64,000 nucleotides of DNA from Devosia sp. YR412 (GTDB taxonomy: Bacteria; Pseudomonadota; Alphaproteobacteria; Rhizobiales; Devosiaceae): contig NZ_FOFL01000001.1 in the NCBI RefSeq assembly GCF_900110945.1, forward strand, positions 372,001 through 436,000, written 5' to 3'. Below the pieces are notes generated by a model. It made no database searches. It was not told the DNA's origin and saw only the letters and a program-made list of their open reading frames with translations. Numbering within the stretch: the stretch's first letter is position 1; each line of letters begins with the position of its first letter. Shown piece after piece: positions 35,395 through 45,127 of this stretch. The position numbers and the translations under genes were made by a program.

Positions 35395-35844
35395 ATGCTC
35401 ACCAAAAAAGGCAAATACGGCCTCAAGGCCCTTGCGGCTTTGTCGGAGCTTCCGCCCGGCCAGCTGGCCTTTGTCGGCGAAGTGGCCACGGCCAACAATA
35501 TTCCCAAGAAGTTCCTCGACGCCATCCTGGCCGAATTGCGCAATGCCGGCTTCGTGCAGAGCCGCAAGGGCAAGACCGGCGGCTATGCGCTGGCGCGGCC
35601 GGCCGACGAGATCAAGATCGGCCATGTGGTGCGCGTGCTCGATGGCCCCCTGGCGCCGATTCCCTGCGCCAGCAAGACGCGCTATCAGCCCTGCACCGAT
35701 TGCGATGAGGCGACCTGCCAGATCCGCCACCTGATGCTGGATGTGCGCAATGCCATTGCCGACGTGCTGGACAATACCAGTCTGACGCAGATGCGCGCCA
35801 TGGGCGGTGCCGAAGCGCTGTCCGTGGATGCAATGACCGCCTGA
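35395..35844 (+). CDS. Rrf2-family transcriptional regulator
   Basis: A 149-residue regulator. The winged helix-turn-helix (about 1-65; MLTKKGKYGLKALAALSEL, GEVATANNIPKKFLDAILAELRNAGFVQSRKG) is typical of Rrf2. A cysteine cluster follows: C-x8-C-x2-C-x4-C-x3-H (about residues 90-110). This differs from the C-x5-C-x5-C pattern of IscR but is compatible with metal or Fe-S sensing. CymR, the sulfur repressor of Firmicutes, and IscR are relatives. Four identical-type operators in the flanking units make it the probable local regulator. ATG 35395 is used; an earlier in-frame ATG lacks support. Confidence 0.88.
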   Translation: MLTKKGKYGLKALAALSELPPGQLAFVGEVATANNIPKKFLDAILAELRNAGFVQSRKGKTGGYALARPADEIKIGHVVRVLDGPLAPIPCASKTRYQPCTDCDEATCQIRHLMLDVRNAIADVLDNTSLTQMRAMGGAEALSVDAMTA

Positions 35845-35848
35845 AAAC

Positions 35849-36529
35849 TCAGTCGACCAGCCGATAGCCTACGCCGGCTTCGGTGAGGATATGGCGCGGC
35901 AGTTTCGGGTCGGCTTCCACCTTGGCGCGCAATTGGCCGATCACCACGCGCAGATATTGCGCATCGTCCTGATGCGCCGGGCCCCAGATCTGGCTCAGCG
36001 CCTGGCGATGGGTTACCACCTTGTTGGCATTGGCGGCGAGCAGTTCGAACAGGTCGAACTCCTTGGGCGTCAGATGGACCTGGGCATTGTCGACCAGTAC
36101 GCGGCGGTGCTCGTGATCCAGCGTGATGGCGCCGAAGTGGCGGATTGGCGCGGCCGCCGGGCCGGGCTCGGCCTGGCGCAGTGCGACGCGGATGCGGGCA
36201 AGCAATTCGCCAATGCCGAAGGGCTTTTCGACATAGTCATTGGCGCCGAGGTCGAGCGCGGCGATCTTTTCGATCTCTTGGTCGCGGGCCGAGAGTACGA
36301 TGATCGGCACGGCCGAAAAGGCCCGCACTGTTTCGATCACCGTCTTGCCATCGCCATCGGGTAGGCCGAGATCGAGAACGATCAGGGCGGGGGCACGGGT
36401 GGCCGCAAGACGCTTGGCGTCGGCGGCTGTGGCGGCGGTTTCGACATCGAAGCCGGCGGCGGTCAGCGCTGGCTTCAGGAAGCGCTGGATCTGCGGTTCG
36501 TCATCGACGACGAGAATGCGCTGCAACAT
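35849..36529 (-). CDS. kdpE: KdpE response regulator
   Basis: A 226-residue OmpR-type regulator: receiver domain with phospho-acceptor Asp in LIVLDLGLPDGDG (about residue 53) and a C-terminal winged helix (about 128-224; LTPKEFDLFELLAANANKVVTHRQAL). It is the last gene of the kdp operon and overlaps kdpD by one base (TGATG). It should activate the operon under potassium limitation, presumably through the tandem repeat upstream of the small peptide gene. Confidence 0.96.
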   Translation of the reverse strand: MLQRILVVDDEPQIQRFLKPALTAAGFDVETAATAADAKRLAATRAPALIVLDLGLPDGDGKTVIETVRAFSAVPIIVLSARDQEIEKIAALDLGANDYVEKPFGIGELLARIRVALRQAEPGPAAAPIRHFGAITLDHEHRRVLVDNAQVHLTPKEFDLFELLAANANKVVTHRQALSQIWGPAHQDDAQYLRVVIGQLRAKVEADPKLPRHILTEAGVGYRLVD

Positions 36530-39186
36530 CAGTTTTCCTTTGCCGCCAGCGGCAGGCGCAGTGTGAAGCGCGTGCCGCGTTTGCGCATGGCCGGGCTCGT
36601 TGCCTTGATCGTCCCACCCATGGCGACCATCAACCCACGGGCAATCGAGAGACCGAGGCCGGTGCCGGCCGGACGCCCGTCGCCCTTGGCGCGACGATAG
36701 AATTTTTCGAAGATCTTTTCGAGGTCGTCCTCGGGAATGCCTCTGCCCTGGTCGGTGACGGACAGACTGGCATAACCGTCCTCGGCCTTGGCAAAGATCG
36801 ACACCGGCTGGTCGACCCCACCATATTTGCGGGCATTGTCGAGCAGATTGAACAGCACCTGTTCCAGCAGCACCGCATCGCCCACGGCCTTGGGCAGGAT
36901 TTCGGCCAGGCTGGTCTCGACCACGAGATCGGGATGCAGCCGTTTGGCGCGGGCGACGCTGCTGCCAATGACCTGGTTGAGATCAACCGGCTCGCGCCGT
37001 GCCTTCATCATACCGGCCTCGATGCGGGTCATGTCGAACAGATTGGCGACGAAGCGGTTGAGCCGGCCGGATTCTTCCTCGATGGAGAGCAGCAGGTCGT
37101 CGCGCGTTGCAGCGGGCATTTTCTCGCCAAGCTGGCGGAGGGTGGTGACAGCGCCTGTGATCGAGGCCAGCGGCGTGCGCAGGTCATGCGATAGCGAAGA
37201 CAGCAGCGCTGCCTGCACTTTTTCGCCCTCACGCGCCACTGAAGCGAGCGCGCTGTCGCGGTTGAGGCGGGCGCGATCCATGGCAATGGCCGCCTGGTCG
37301 AGCAGGGCGGTCCAGGTGCGCTCTTCGTCGGCGGCCAGCGGCGTATCGCCTGGTCCCATGACGAGGCCGGCGACACCGAGTACGCGCTGGGCCGAAATGA
37401 TCGGGCGGAACAAGTAGCGCACCTGCGGCAGCGTGCCGGTCAAAAAGCCGGCCGGCTCCTTCTTGTCATAGGCCCAACGGGCAGCAGTCAACTCGGTTGG
37501 GTCGAGCGACTGGTCGGGCGGCCAGGCTGCCGTCAGGTCAATCTCGCCACTCTCGTCGGGCACCAGCACCACGGCAGCGCGGCCGAGACTGGTGTGCAGA
37601 TGGCTGGCAATGGCGTCGAACACGCTATCCTGGCCATGCGCCCGTGACAGCTTGCGGGAGAAATCCAGCAGCGCCTGGCTCTGTCGTGCCTGCTGGCGGG
37701 AGAGGGTGGCCTGTTCGCGCAGGCGCGCCGCCAATTGCCCGGCGGCAAAGGCCACGGCCACAAAGATTACCAGCGACAGCACTTCCTGCGGTTGTGCCAC
37801 GGTCAATGCACCGGTCGGCTCGATGAAGAAGAAATTATAGGCCGCGAAGGAGAGCGCTGCCGCGACCAAAGCCGAACCGCGCCCGGCGATCACCGCCGAG
37901 AGCAGCACGGCGGCGAGATAGAGCATGGAGAGGTTTTGCAACGCCACCAGCGCCGTTAGGCCTAGGCCGAACAGTGTCGTGGCACCGACTGAGACCATGG
38001 GCAGGCCGATAGTGAGAACCCATTCGGGCAGTGTCAGGCTGCGGCGCGGCTTGCGGCCCTCGTCCATAGTCTCGCCGGGCACCACATGCACGCCGATGCC
38101 GCCGGCCCGCCGCAACAGCGCGTCGGGCAGCGAGCGCCGCAGCCAGCGGCTGCTTGCGCGGCCGATGACCACCTGGGTGATATGCTCGCGCCGCGCAATG
38201 CGGAGGATGGCCTCGACGAAATCATTGGCTGCCTCGTGGCGAGTCTCGGCGCCAAAGCGTTCGGCTAACCGCAGCACCTCTTCGAGCCGCGCCGCGTCCT
38301 CGGCGCTGGGCAGGGCCGCACCGGGCCGGCTAAGCGACACCACCAGCCAGCGCGCGTTGAGCCCGGAGGCGAGGCGGCTGGCAACGCGCACCACCTTCTC
38401 CGATAGCGCATCGGGACCGACGCAGACCAGCAGCCGCTCGCCGGTAGCCCACGGGCCTTCCACCGCACTCTGGCGCAGGAAATCCACCATCTGGTCATCG
38501 ACCCGGTCGGCGGCACGGCGCAGGGCCAGCTCGCGCAAGGCAGTGAGCGTCGCCGGCCTGAAAAAACCATCCAGCGCCCGCGCCGCATTGTCGGGCAGAT
38601 AGACCTTGCCCTGGTTGAGGCGGGTGATCAGCTCGGCCGGCGGCAGATCGACCAGGATCACCTCGTCGGCGCTTTTGAGCACGATATCGGGCACGGTCTC
38701 GCGCACCGGAATGCCGGCGATGCGGGAGACCAGGTCGGACAGGCTTTCGAGATGCTGGATATTGAGCGCGGTCCAGACATTGATGCCAGCATGGATCAGC
38801 TCGGCAATATCCTGGTGCCGCTTGGGATGGCGCGATCCGGCGGCATTGGAATGCGCCAACTCGTCGACGATCAGGAGGGCGGGGCGACGTGCCAGCGCCG
38901 CGTCGAGATCGAATTCGCCATAGGCGGCGTCCTCGCCCTGGCGCGGCAGGGTTTCCAGGCCTTGGGCCAGCTTTGCCGTTTCGCTGCGGCCATGGGTTTC
39001 GATGAGGCCAATGACCACGTCCATACCGCTGGCCTTGAGCCCGCGCGCCCGCTCCAGCATGGCATAGGTCTTGCCGACGCCGGGCGCGGCGCCCAGAAAT
39101 ACCGTCAGCTTGCCACGGCTTTCGCGCGCGGCAAGCTGTAGCAGGGCCGTTGGGTCCGGCCTCTTGTCTTCGGTGGGGCGTGCCAT
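36529..39186 (-). CDS. kdpD: KdpD osmosensitive potassium channel histidine kinase
   Basis: An 885-residue membrane sensor kinase. It has the N-terminal KdpD domain with Walker A GAAPGVGKT (about 33-41), a USP-like domain (about 245-370), four membrane helices (about 390-490), a GAF-like region, then HisKA (SSLSHDLRTPLASITGAV, His near 660) and HATPase with NLLDNARKYG and GTGLGLSIARG. All elements of a full-length KdpD are present. It is coupled to kdpE and starts one base after kdpC ends. Confidence 0.97.
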   Translation of the reverse strand: MARPTEDKRPDPTALLQLAARESRGKLTVFLGAAPGVGKTYAMLERARGLKASGMDVVIGLIETHGRSETAKLAQGLETLPRQGEDAAYGEFDLDAALARRPALLIVDELAHSNAAGSRHPKRHQDIAELIHAGINVWTALNIQHLESLSDLVSRIAGIPVRETVPDIVLKSADEVILVDLPPAELITRLNQGKVYLPDNAARALDGFFRPATLTALRELALRRAADRVDDQMVDFLRQSAVEGPWATGERLLVCVGPDALSEKVVRVASRLASGLNARWLVVSLSRPGAALPSAEDAARLEEVLRLAERFGAETRHEAANDFVEAILRIARREHITQVVIGRASSRWLRRSLPDALLRRAGGIGVHVVPGETMDEGRKPRRSLTLPEWVLTIGLPMVSVGATTLFGLGLTALVALQNLSMLYLAAVLLSAVIAGRGSALVAAALSFAAYNFFFIEPTGALTVAQPQEVLSLVIFVAVAFAAGQLAARLREQATLSRQQARQSQALLDFSRKLSRAHGQDSVFDAIASHLHTSLGRAAVVLVPDESGEIDLTAAWPPDQSLDPTELTAARWAYDKKEPAGFLTGTLPQVRYLFRPIISAQRVLGVAGLVMGPGDTPLAADEERTWTALLDQAAIAMDRARLNRDSALASVAREGEKVQAALLSSLSHDLRTPLASITGAVTTLRQLGEKMPAATRDDLLLSIEEESGRLNRFVANLFDMTRIEAGMMKARREPVDLNQVIGSSVARAKRLHPDLVVETSLAEILPKAVGDAVLLEQVLFNLLDNARKYGGVDQPVSIFAKAEDGYASLSVTDQGRGIPEDDLEKIFEKFYRRAKGDGRPAGTGLGLSIARGLMVAMGGTIKATSPAMRKRGTRFTLRLPLAAKEN

Positions 39187-39187
39187 T

Positions 39188-39754
39188 TCAGCTTCCGAGC
39201 GGGGCGGCCTCGTCCAGCGCCAGGTTGAGACGCAGCACGTTGACGCGCGGTTCCCCGAATATACCCAGAATGGGCTGCTCCGTCACAGCGGCAAGTGTGG
39301 CTTCGATCACCGAAGACTCAACACCCCGCGCTGTGGCGACGCGAGCGACCTGCATGGCCGCATATTGCGGCGTCACATGCGGATCGAGCCCCGAGCCAGA
39401 GGTGGTGACGGCATCGGCCGGCACGGATGTCTCGCCGCTGGCCGTGACGGCCGCCGCCACGCGTTCGACCAGCGCCGCGCCGGTCGGACCGATATTGGAG
39501 CCGCTGGATCCGGCGGCATTGTAGGGATCGGGTCCGGTGGCCGAGGGGCGGGGCCAGAAATATTCGGCTGTGCTGAAATTCTGCCCGATCAGGTCGGAGC
39601 CAATGAGAACGCCGTCGCGCTCAATGCGGCTGCCATTGGCCTGGCCGGGAAAGGCCGCCTGCGCCGCGCCGGTGATGGCGAGAGGATAGGCGAGGCCAGT
39701 GACGGCGGAGAGCAGAATTGTGAGCACGATGGCGGGGCGGATTTGGTTGAGCAT
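39188..39754 (-). CDS. kdpC: KdpC subunit of the potassium-transporting ATPase
   Basis: A 188-residue single-span subunit. The N-terminal membrane helix (about 10-30) is followed by the periplasmic KdpC domain with GSDLIGQNFSTAEYFWPRPSA and SASGLDPHVTPQYA-like blocks. KdpC stabilises the KdpFABC complex. It is ten bases from kdpB and within the operon order F-A-B-C-D-E. Confidence 0.97.
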   Translation of the reverse strand: MLNQIRPAIVLTILLSAVTGLAYPLAITGAAQAAFPGQANGSRIERDGVLIGSDLIGQNFSTAEYFWPRPSATGPDPYNAAGSSGSNIGPTGAALVERVAAAVTASGETSVPADAVTTSGSGLDPHVTPQYAAMQVARVATARGVESSVIEATLAAVTEQPILGIFGEPRVNVLRLNLALDEAAPLGS

Positions 39755-39763
39755 TGCGGCCTC

Positions 39764-41815
39764 CTAGATGATGCCGAGAGCGGTGACGGCCATGTCCACC
39801 AGCTTGATGCCGATGAAGGGGGCGATAAGGCCGCCCAGGCCATAGATGAGCAGGTTGCGGCTAAGCAGGGCGGCAGCGCCGACCGGACGATATTTGACGC
39901 CGCGCAAAGCAAGCGGGATCAGCGCCACGATAATCAGGGCGTTGAAGATGACGGCCGAGAGAATGGCCGTTTGCGGCGAGGTCAGGCCCATGATGTTGAG
40001 CGCGCCGAGCTCGGGATAGGTCACTAGGAACAGTGCCGGGATGATGGCGAAATATTTGGCCACGTCATTGGCGATGGAGAAGGTGGTGAGCGCACCGCGA
40101 GTCATCAGAATCTGCTTGCCGATCTCGACGATCTCGATGAGCTTGGTGGGCGAGGAGTCCAGATCCACCATATTGCCGGCCTCGCGCGCCGCCTGGGTGC
40201 CCGACTGCATGGCGACGCCGACATCGGCCTGGGCCAGAGCCGGCGCGTCATTGGTGCCATCGCCGCACATGGCGATCAGCCGACCGCCGACCTGTTCCTT
40301 GCGGATATACTCGAGCTTCTGTTCCGGCGTGGCTTCGGCGAGGAAGTCGTCGACCCCGGCTTCCGAGGCGATGGCCGCAGCAGTGACCGGGTTGTCACCG
40401 GTGACCATGACGGTGCGGATGCCCATGGCGCGCAAGGCGGCAAAGCGTTCCTTTATGCCCGGTTTGACCACGTCTTTCAGATGCACCACGCCAAGCAGGC
40501 GATCGGCCTCGGCCACGGCCAGCGGCGTACCGCCCGAGCGGGCGATGCTGTCGACGGCCTTGTTGAACTCAGCACCGGCCGTGGATTTATCGAGACCGAC
40601 GAATTTCAGCACGGCGTCGACGGCGCCCTTGCGGATACGGCGGCCTTCGACGTCGATGCCCGAAATGCGGGTCTGGGCCGAGAAGGGAATGAAGGTCGTG
40701 CCATTGTCGAGAATGATCGGTTCGACAAGGCCGAAGTCCGACTTGGCCAGGGCGACGATGGAACGGCCTTCGGCTGTTTCATCGGCTAGACTGGCGAACA
40801 GCACGGCTTCGGCAAGGTCTTTCTCGTTTACGCCGGCCACCGGCAGGAATTCCGACGCCATGCGATTGCCGAAGGTGATGGTCCCGGTTTTGTCGAGCAA
40901 TAGGGTATCGACGTCGCCGGCCGCCTCCACGGCACGGCCGGAGGTGGCGATGACGTTGAAGCGGATCAGTCGGTCCATGCCGGCAATGCCGATGGCCGAG
41001 AGCAGGCCGCCAATAGTGGTCGGGATCAGCGTCACCAGCAGGGCGGCGAGGACGACGGCAGAAAGGTCAGTCCCGGAATAGGCGGCGAGGCCGTAGAGCG
41101 TCACCACGGCGACCAGGAACACCAGCGTCAGGCCCGAGAGCAGGATCGACAGGGCGATCTCGTTGGGCGTCTTCTGGCGCTTGGCGCCTTCGATCAGGGC
41201 GATCATGCGATCGACGAAAGTCTCGCCCGGCTTGGTGGTAATGCGCACCTTGAGCCAGTCGGAAATCACCTGCGTACCGCCGGTGACAGCCGAGCGATCG
41301 CCGCCGGCTTCGCGGATCACCGGAGCACTTTCGCCAGTGATGGCGCTTTCATTGACCGAGGCCACGCCTTCCACGACTTCGCCATCGCCCGGCATCAGGT
41401 CGTTGACCTCCACCAGCACGACGTCGTCGATCTTGAGGCTGGTGGCCGGAATGACTTCGCAGGCGCGATTGTCCTTCTGGTCGGGGAAGAGCAGTTTCTT
41501 GGCGACAAGGTCCGACTTGCCGCGCTTGAGGCTTTCCGCCTGCGCCTTGCCGCGCCCTTCGGCGACGGCTTCTGCGAAGGTGGCGAACAGCACGGTGAAC
41601 CAGAGCCAGAGCGCGATCTGTCCGGAGAAGGCGGCGTCCAGGCCGCCGCCGAGGTCCTGCACGAACAGGACGGTCACCAGCAGGGCCACAACTTCGGTGA
41701 CGAAGATCACCGGATTGCGGATCAGCTGGCGAGGGTCGAGCTTGAGCACGGCGTCGCGCAGGGCCGGCAGCAGGATGGCCGGCGAGAGGATGGAAATCTT
41801 GGCTTGAGTGGACAT
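39764..41815 (-). CDS. kdpB: KdpB catalytic P-type ATPase subunit
   Basis: A 683-residue P-type ATPase. The phosphorylation site is [11 protein letters not shown] (Asp near 310), the actuator loop contains ITGESAPV and the hinge [21 protein letters not shown]. About seven membrane helices are visible. It supplies ATP energy to potassium uptake through KdpA. Confidence 0.98.
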   Translation of the reverse strand: MSTQAKISILSPAILLPALRDAVLKLDPRQLIRNPVIFVTEVVALLVTVLFVQDLGGGLDAAFSGQIALWLWFTVLFATFAEAVAEGRGKAQAESLKRGKSDLVAKKLLFPDQKDNRACEVIPATSLKIDDVVLVEVNDLMPGDGEVVEGVASVNESAITGESAPVIREAGGDRSAVTGGTQVISDWLKVRITTKPGETFVDRMIALIEGAKRQKTPNEIALSILLSGLTLVFLVAVVTLYGLAAYSGTDLSAVVLAALLVTLIPTTIGGLLSAIGIAGMDRLIRFNVIATSGRAVEAAGDVDTLLLDKTGTITFGNRMASEFLPVAGVNEKDLAEAVLFASLADETAEGRSIVALAKSDFGLVEPIILDNGTTFIPFSAQTRISGIDVEGRRIRKGAVDAVLKFVGLDKSTAGAEFNKAVDSIARSGGTPLAVAEADRLLGVVHLKDVVKPGIKERFAALRAMGIRTVMVTGDNPVTAAAIASEAGVDDFLAEATPEQKLEYIRKEQVGGRLIAMCGDGTNDAPALAQADVGVAMQSGTQAAREAGNMVDLDSSPTKLIEIVEIGKQILMTRGALTTFSIANDVAKYFAIIPALFLVTYPELGALNIMGLTSPQTAILSAVIFNALIIVALIPLALRGVKYRPVGAAALLSRNLLIYGLGGLIAPFIGIKLVDMAVTALGII

Positions 41816-41824
41816 GAAAGGTTC

Positions 41825-43534
41825 CTAGAAGCTCTGGCCGGCAAGCATGACGAAATGCTCGACGATCGGCCCGAGAGCCAGGGCCGGGAAGAATTGCAAC
41901 CCGCCGAGGATGATGATGATGCCGATCAACAGGCCGACAAACAGCGGCCGGTCGGTCGGGAAAGTGCCGGTCGAGGCGGCGGCGCGCGGCTTGGCGACCA
42001 GGGAGCCGGCAATGGCCAGCACGGGCACGAGGTAAGCGAAGCGGCCGAGCAGCATGGCGATGCCCAGGGTGGTATTGTACCAGGGCGTATTGGCGGTGAG
42101 GCCACCGAAAGCCGAGCCGTTGTTCCCCGCAGCCGAGGTATAGGCATAGAGGATTTCGCTGAGGCCATGCGGGCCGGGCGTCAGGATCGAGCTGGTGCCG
42201 AATTCGGCGACGGCGGATACGGCGGTGAAGCCAAGGATCACCAGCGGCAGGATGAGCACTGCCAGCATGGCGAATTTCATCTCGCGGGCCTCGACCTTCT
42301 TGCCGAGGAATTCCGGCGTGCGACCAACCATCAGCCCGGCCACGAAGACGGCGAGAATGGCGAAGACTAGGAGGCCATAGAGACCCGAACCGACGCCGCC
42401 GGGCAGCACTTCGCCGAGCTGGATCAGGGACATGGGCACGAGACCGCCGAGCGGTGTCAGCGAGCCATGCATGGCGTTGACGCCACCATTGGAGAGGCCG
42501 GTGGTGACGGCGGCGTAAAGCGCCGACATGGCCTGGCCGAAGCGGACTTCCTTGCCTTCCATATTGCCCATGGCCGGGTCGACGCCGACGGCGGTCAGCA
42601 GCGGATTGCCGTAGCTTTCAGCCCAATAGATGGCGCCGGTACCCACCACCAGCATGATGAAGGACACCGAAATCAGCGCCCAGCCCTGACGACGTGAGCC
42701 GACCATCTGGCCGAAGGCATAGACCAGCGCCGCCGAGACCGACAGCATGGCGATGATGTTGAGATAATTGCTGAACGCCGTCGGGTTTTCGAAGGGATGC
42801 GCGGCGTTGACGTTGAAGAAACCGCCGCCATTTGTGCCGAGCTGCTTGATGGCTTCCTGCGTGGCGACCGGGCCGGTGGCGATGGTCTGCTGCGCGCCTT
42901 CCAGCGTGGTGGCAACAAAGCTGGCGTCAAGCGACTGCGGCAGGCCCATGGCGACGAAGGCCAAGGCGACAATGATCGCCAGGGGCAACAGCACGTAGAG
43001 CGTGGCGCGGGTCAGATCGACCCAGAAATTGCCCAGCTCATGCACGCCGGAGCGAACGAAGGCGCGGGTCAGCGCCATGGCCACGGCAATGCCGGTGGCA
43101 GCCGAGACGAAGTTCTGCACTGTGAGGCCGAGCATCTGGCTGAGATGGCTCATCGTGGTTTCGCCGCCATAGCTCTGCCAATTGGTATTGGTGACAAAGC
43201 TCGCCGCGGTGTTGAAGGCGAGGTCCGGCGACAGGCCGGCAAAGCCCTGCGGATTGAGCGGCAGCAGATGCTGCAGGCGCAGCATGGCATAGAGCACCAC
43301 AAAGCCGGTGAGGCTGAACAGCAGCACGCCCATGGCATAGCCGAGCCAGGTCTGCTCCTTGTCGGTACGGACACCTGCCAAGGCATAAAAGCCGCGCTCG
43401 ACAGGGCCGAGCACGGGGGAGAGGAGATTGCGTTCGCCGGTAAAAACCTTGGCCATGTAGAGGCCGAGAGGCTTCACCAGCGCGAGGGTTGCGATCAGCA
43501 CCAGTGCGATCTGCAACCAGCCGGGAAAAGACAT
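41825..43534 (-). CDS. kdpA: KdpA potassium-binding and translocating subunit
   Basis: A 569-residue polytopic protein with the four selectivity-loop regions of the KdpA/Trk superfamily, for example [19 protein letters not shown] (about 115-133), [24 protein letters not shown] (about 228-251), [19 protein letters not shown] and [21 protein letters not shown]. The length is normal for KdpA. It starts 13 bases after kdpF. Confidence 0.98.
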   Translation of the reverse strand: MSFPGWLQIALVLIATLALVKPLGLYMAKVFTGERNLLSPVLGPVERGFYALAGVRTDKEQTWLGYAMGVLLFSLTGFVVLYAMLRLQHLLPLNPQGFAGLSPDLAFNTAASFVTNTNWQSYGGETTMSHLSQMLGLTVQNFVSAATGIAVAMALTRAFVRSGVHELGNFWVDLTRATLYVLLPLAIIVALAFVAMGLPQSLDASFVATTLEGAQQTIATGPVATQEAIKQLGTNGGGFFNVNAAHPFENPTAFSNYLNIIAMLSVSAALVYAFGQMVGSRRQGWALISVSFIMLVVGTGAIYWAESYGNPLLTAVGVDPAMGNMEGKEVRFGQAMSALYAAVTTGLSNGGVNAMHGSLTPLGGLVPMSLIQLGEVLPGGVGSGLYGLLVFAILAVFVAGLMVGRTPEFLGKKVEAREMKFAMLAVLILPLVILGFTAVSAVAEFGTSSILTPGPHGLSEILYAYTSAAGNNGSAFGGLTANTPWYNTTLGIAMLLGRFAYLVPVLAIAGSLVAKPRAAASTGTFPTDRPLFVGLLIGIIIILGGLQFFPALALGPIVEHFVMLAGQSF

Positions 43535-43547
43535 GGTGGCTCCGAAG

Positions 43548-43628
43548 TCAGAAGCGCTCGGGCGCCAGCAGCGTCACCACAAGGTAGACGGCCAGCGCGA
43601 GGGCGATGAGGAAAGCGATGATGAGCAT
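43548..43628 (-). CDS. kdpF: KdpF small stabilising subunit
   Basis: A 26-residue single membrane helix beginning [16 protein letters not shown] and ending LLAPERF, the PERF tail being diagnostic of KdpF. It sits directly before kdpA, as expected, and stabilises the complex in the membrane. Confidence 0.92.
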   Translation of the reverse strand: MLIIAFLIALALAVYLVVTLLAPERF

Positions 43629-43636
43629 GGCGGCGC

Positions 43637-43720
43637 TCACAGCCGGTTGAGCGCTACGGCATAGATCGCTAGAGCGATCAGCGTGCCGGCGCCCAGAGCG
43701 ATATAGGCAAGGTCGAGCAT
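43637..43720 (-). CDS. 27-residue membrane peptide leading the kdp operon
   Basis: An ATG-started frame encodes a 27-residue single-helix peptide (starts MLDLAYIALGAG, ends ALNRL). It is 8 bases before kdpF in the same direction and is the first frame of the operon. Similar short peptides occur before kdpF in other alphaproteobacteria as far as I recall, generally unannotated. A role in the KdpFABC complex is a guess. Confidence 0.6.
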   Translation of the reverse strand: MLDLAYIALGAGTLIALAIYAVALNRL

Positions 43721-43796
43721 GTGGAGCCTCGTTGTTTGAGGCTCTTGCAGTGGACCCAAGGCCCGTCAAATTGCCATATGGATTGCGGCAAAAGCG

Positions 43797-43816
43797 CATA
43801 AGGATTTCATAAGGAT
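43797..43816 (-). promoter_or_regulatory. Tandem 9-bp repeat in the kdp promoter region (candidate KdpE site)
   Basis: CATAAGGAT occurs twice, at 43797-43805 and 43808-43816, an 11-bp period (about one helical turn). On the operon strand this reads ATCCTTATG-AA-ATCCTTATG. OmpR-type regulators such as KdpE bind direct repeats with this spacing. It lies about 80 bases upstream of the first kdp frame and also upstream of the divergent dehydrogenase gene. Confidence 0.55.
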
Positions 43817-43876
43817 AGGCGACAAGCCCGCGCCTTTGCGCCATCATCGGCGTCGGAACCCGAAGCGGAGGCGCAT

Positions 43877-45127
43877 GTGAAGGTCATCATTCTGGGCGGC
43901 GGCGTGATCGGCGTCACTTCGGCCTATTACCTGGCCAAGGCCGGCCATGAGGTGGAGGTCATCGAGCGGCAACCCGGCGTGGCGCTGGAAACCAGCTTTG
44001 CCAATGCCGGCGAGATTTCGCCTGGCTACGCTTCGCCCTGGGCCGGTCCGGGGATTCCGCAGAAGGCCGTGAAATGGCTGATGATGCGGCACCCGCCACT
44101 GATCGTGAAGCCCAAGCTCGACCCCTATATGGTCCGCTGGGTGGCCCAGATGCTGACCAATTGCACCGCCTCGCGCTATGCGATCAACAAGGCGCGCATG
44201 GTCCGTGTGGCCGAATACAGCCGCGACGTCATGATCGCGCTGCGCGCCGATACCGGCATTCAATATGACGAGCGCACGCAGGGCACCCTGCAGCTGTTTC
44301 GCACCCAGAAACAGGTCGATGGCGCGCACAAGGATATCGAAGTCCTTGAGCAATATGGCGTTTCCTATGAAGTGCTGGATCGCGCCGGCTGCATCGCCGC
44401 AGAACCGGGACTGGCCAATTCGACCGCCGATATTGCCGGCGGGCTGCGCCTGCCGGGCGACGAGACCGGCGATTGCCATATCTTCACCAAGCGGCTTGCC
44501 GAGATGGCGGCCGAGTTGGGCGTGGTGTTCCGCTATGGCGTCAGCATCGAGGGTCTGGACGTGACCGGTGGTGCGGTGACCGGCGTGCGGACCAGTGCGG
44601 GCCTGCTGACCGGCGATCGCTATGTGTTAGCACTGGGTAGCTACAGCCCTATCCTGGCGCGGCAGGTTGGTGTCGACCTGCCGATCTATCCGGTGAAGGG
44701 CTATTCAATTACCGCGCCGATCAAGGATGCCAGCGTGGCGCCGGTTTCCACAGTGCTCGACGAGACTTACAAGATTGCCGTGACCCGGCTGGGCGACCGC
44801 ATCCGCGTTGGCGGCATGGCCGAAATCTCCGGTTACACCGACCACCTGCCGCCAAAGCGCCGCGAAACGCTTTCCCATTGTGTGAACCAACTGTTCCCCG
44901 GATCGGGCGATACGGTGAATGCCAGCTACTGGACCGGGTTGCGGCCGATGACGCCCGATGGGACGCCGATCATCGGCGCGTCAAAACTCGGCAATCTGTT
45001 CATCAATTCCGGCCATGGCACGCTGGGTTGGACCATGGCCTGCGGCTCGGCGCGCATCACTGCCGACCTCGTCGCCGGCAGCCAGCCCGATATCGATATC
45101 TCCGATCTCGGGCCGGGCCGCTACTAG
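43877..45127 (+). CDS. dadA: D-amino acid dehydrogenase (DadA type)
   Basis: A 416-residue FAD enzyme that oxidatively deaminates D-amino acids and passes electrons to the respiratory chain. The FAD motif is [25 protein letters not shown], DadA-type [24 protein letters not shown] follows, and the C-terminus has [15 protein letters not shown] and [16 protein letters not shown]. Start supported by GGAGG 4 nt upstream. It is divergent from kdp, and its stop abuts the convergent CDF gene. No alanine racemase is adjacent. Confidence 0.92.
   Translation: MKVIILGGGVIGVTSAYYLAKAGHEVEVIERQPGVALETSFANAGEISPGYASPWAGPGIPQKAVKWLMMRHPPLIVKPKLDPYMVRWVAQMLTNCTASRYAINKARMVRVAEYSRDVMIALRADTGIQYDERTQGTLQLFRTQKQVDGAHKDIEVLEQYGVSYEVLDRAGCIAAEPGLANSTADIAGGLRLPGDETGDCHIFTKRLAEMAAELGVVFRYGVSIEGLDVTGGAVTGVRTSAGLLTGDRYVLALGSYSPILARQVGVDLPIYPVKGYSITAPIKDASVAPVSTVLDETYKIAVTRLGDRIRVGGMAEISGYTDHLPPKRRETLSHCVNQLFPGSGDTVNASYWTGLRPMTPDGTPIIGASKLGNLFINSGHGTLGWTMACGSARITADLVAGSQPDIDISDLGPGRY

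Noticed and set aside
35395..35844. Rrf2 regulator as IscR or NsrR
   Set aside because: The cysteine spacing differs from both, and no isc/suf or nitric-oxide genes are nearby.
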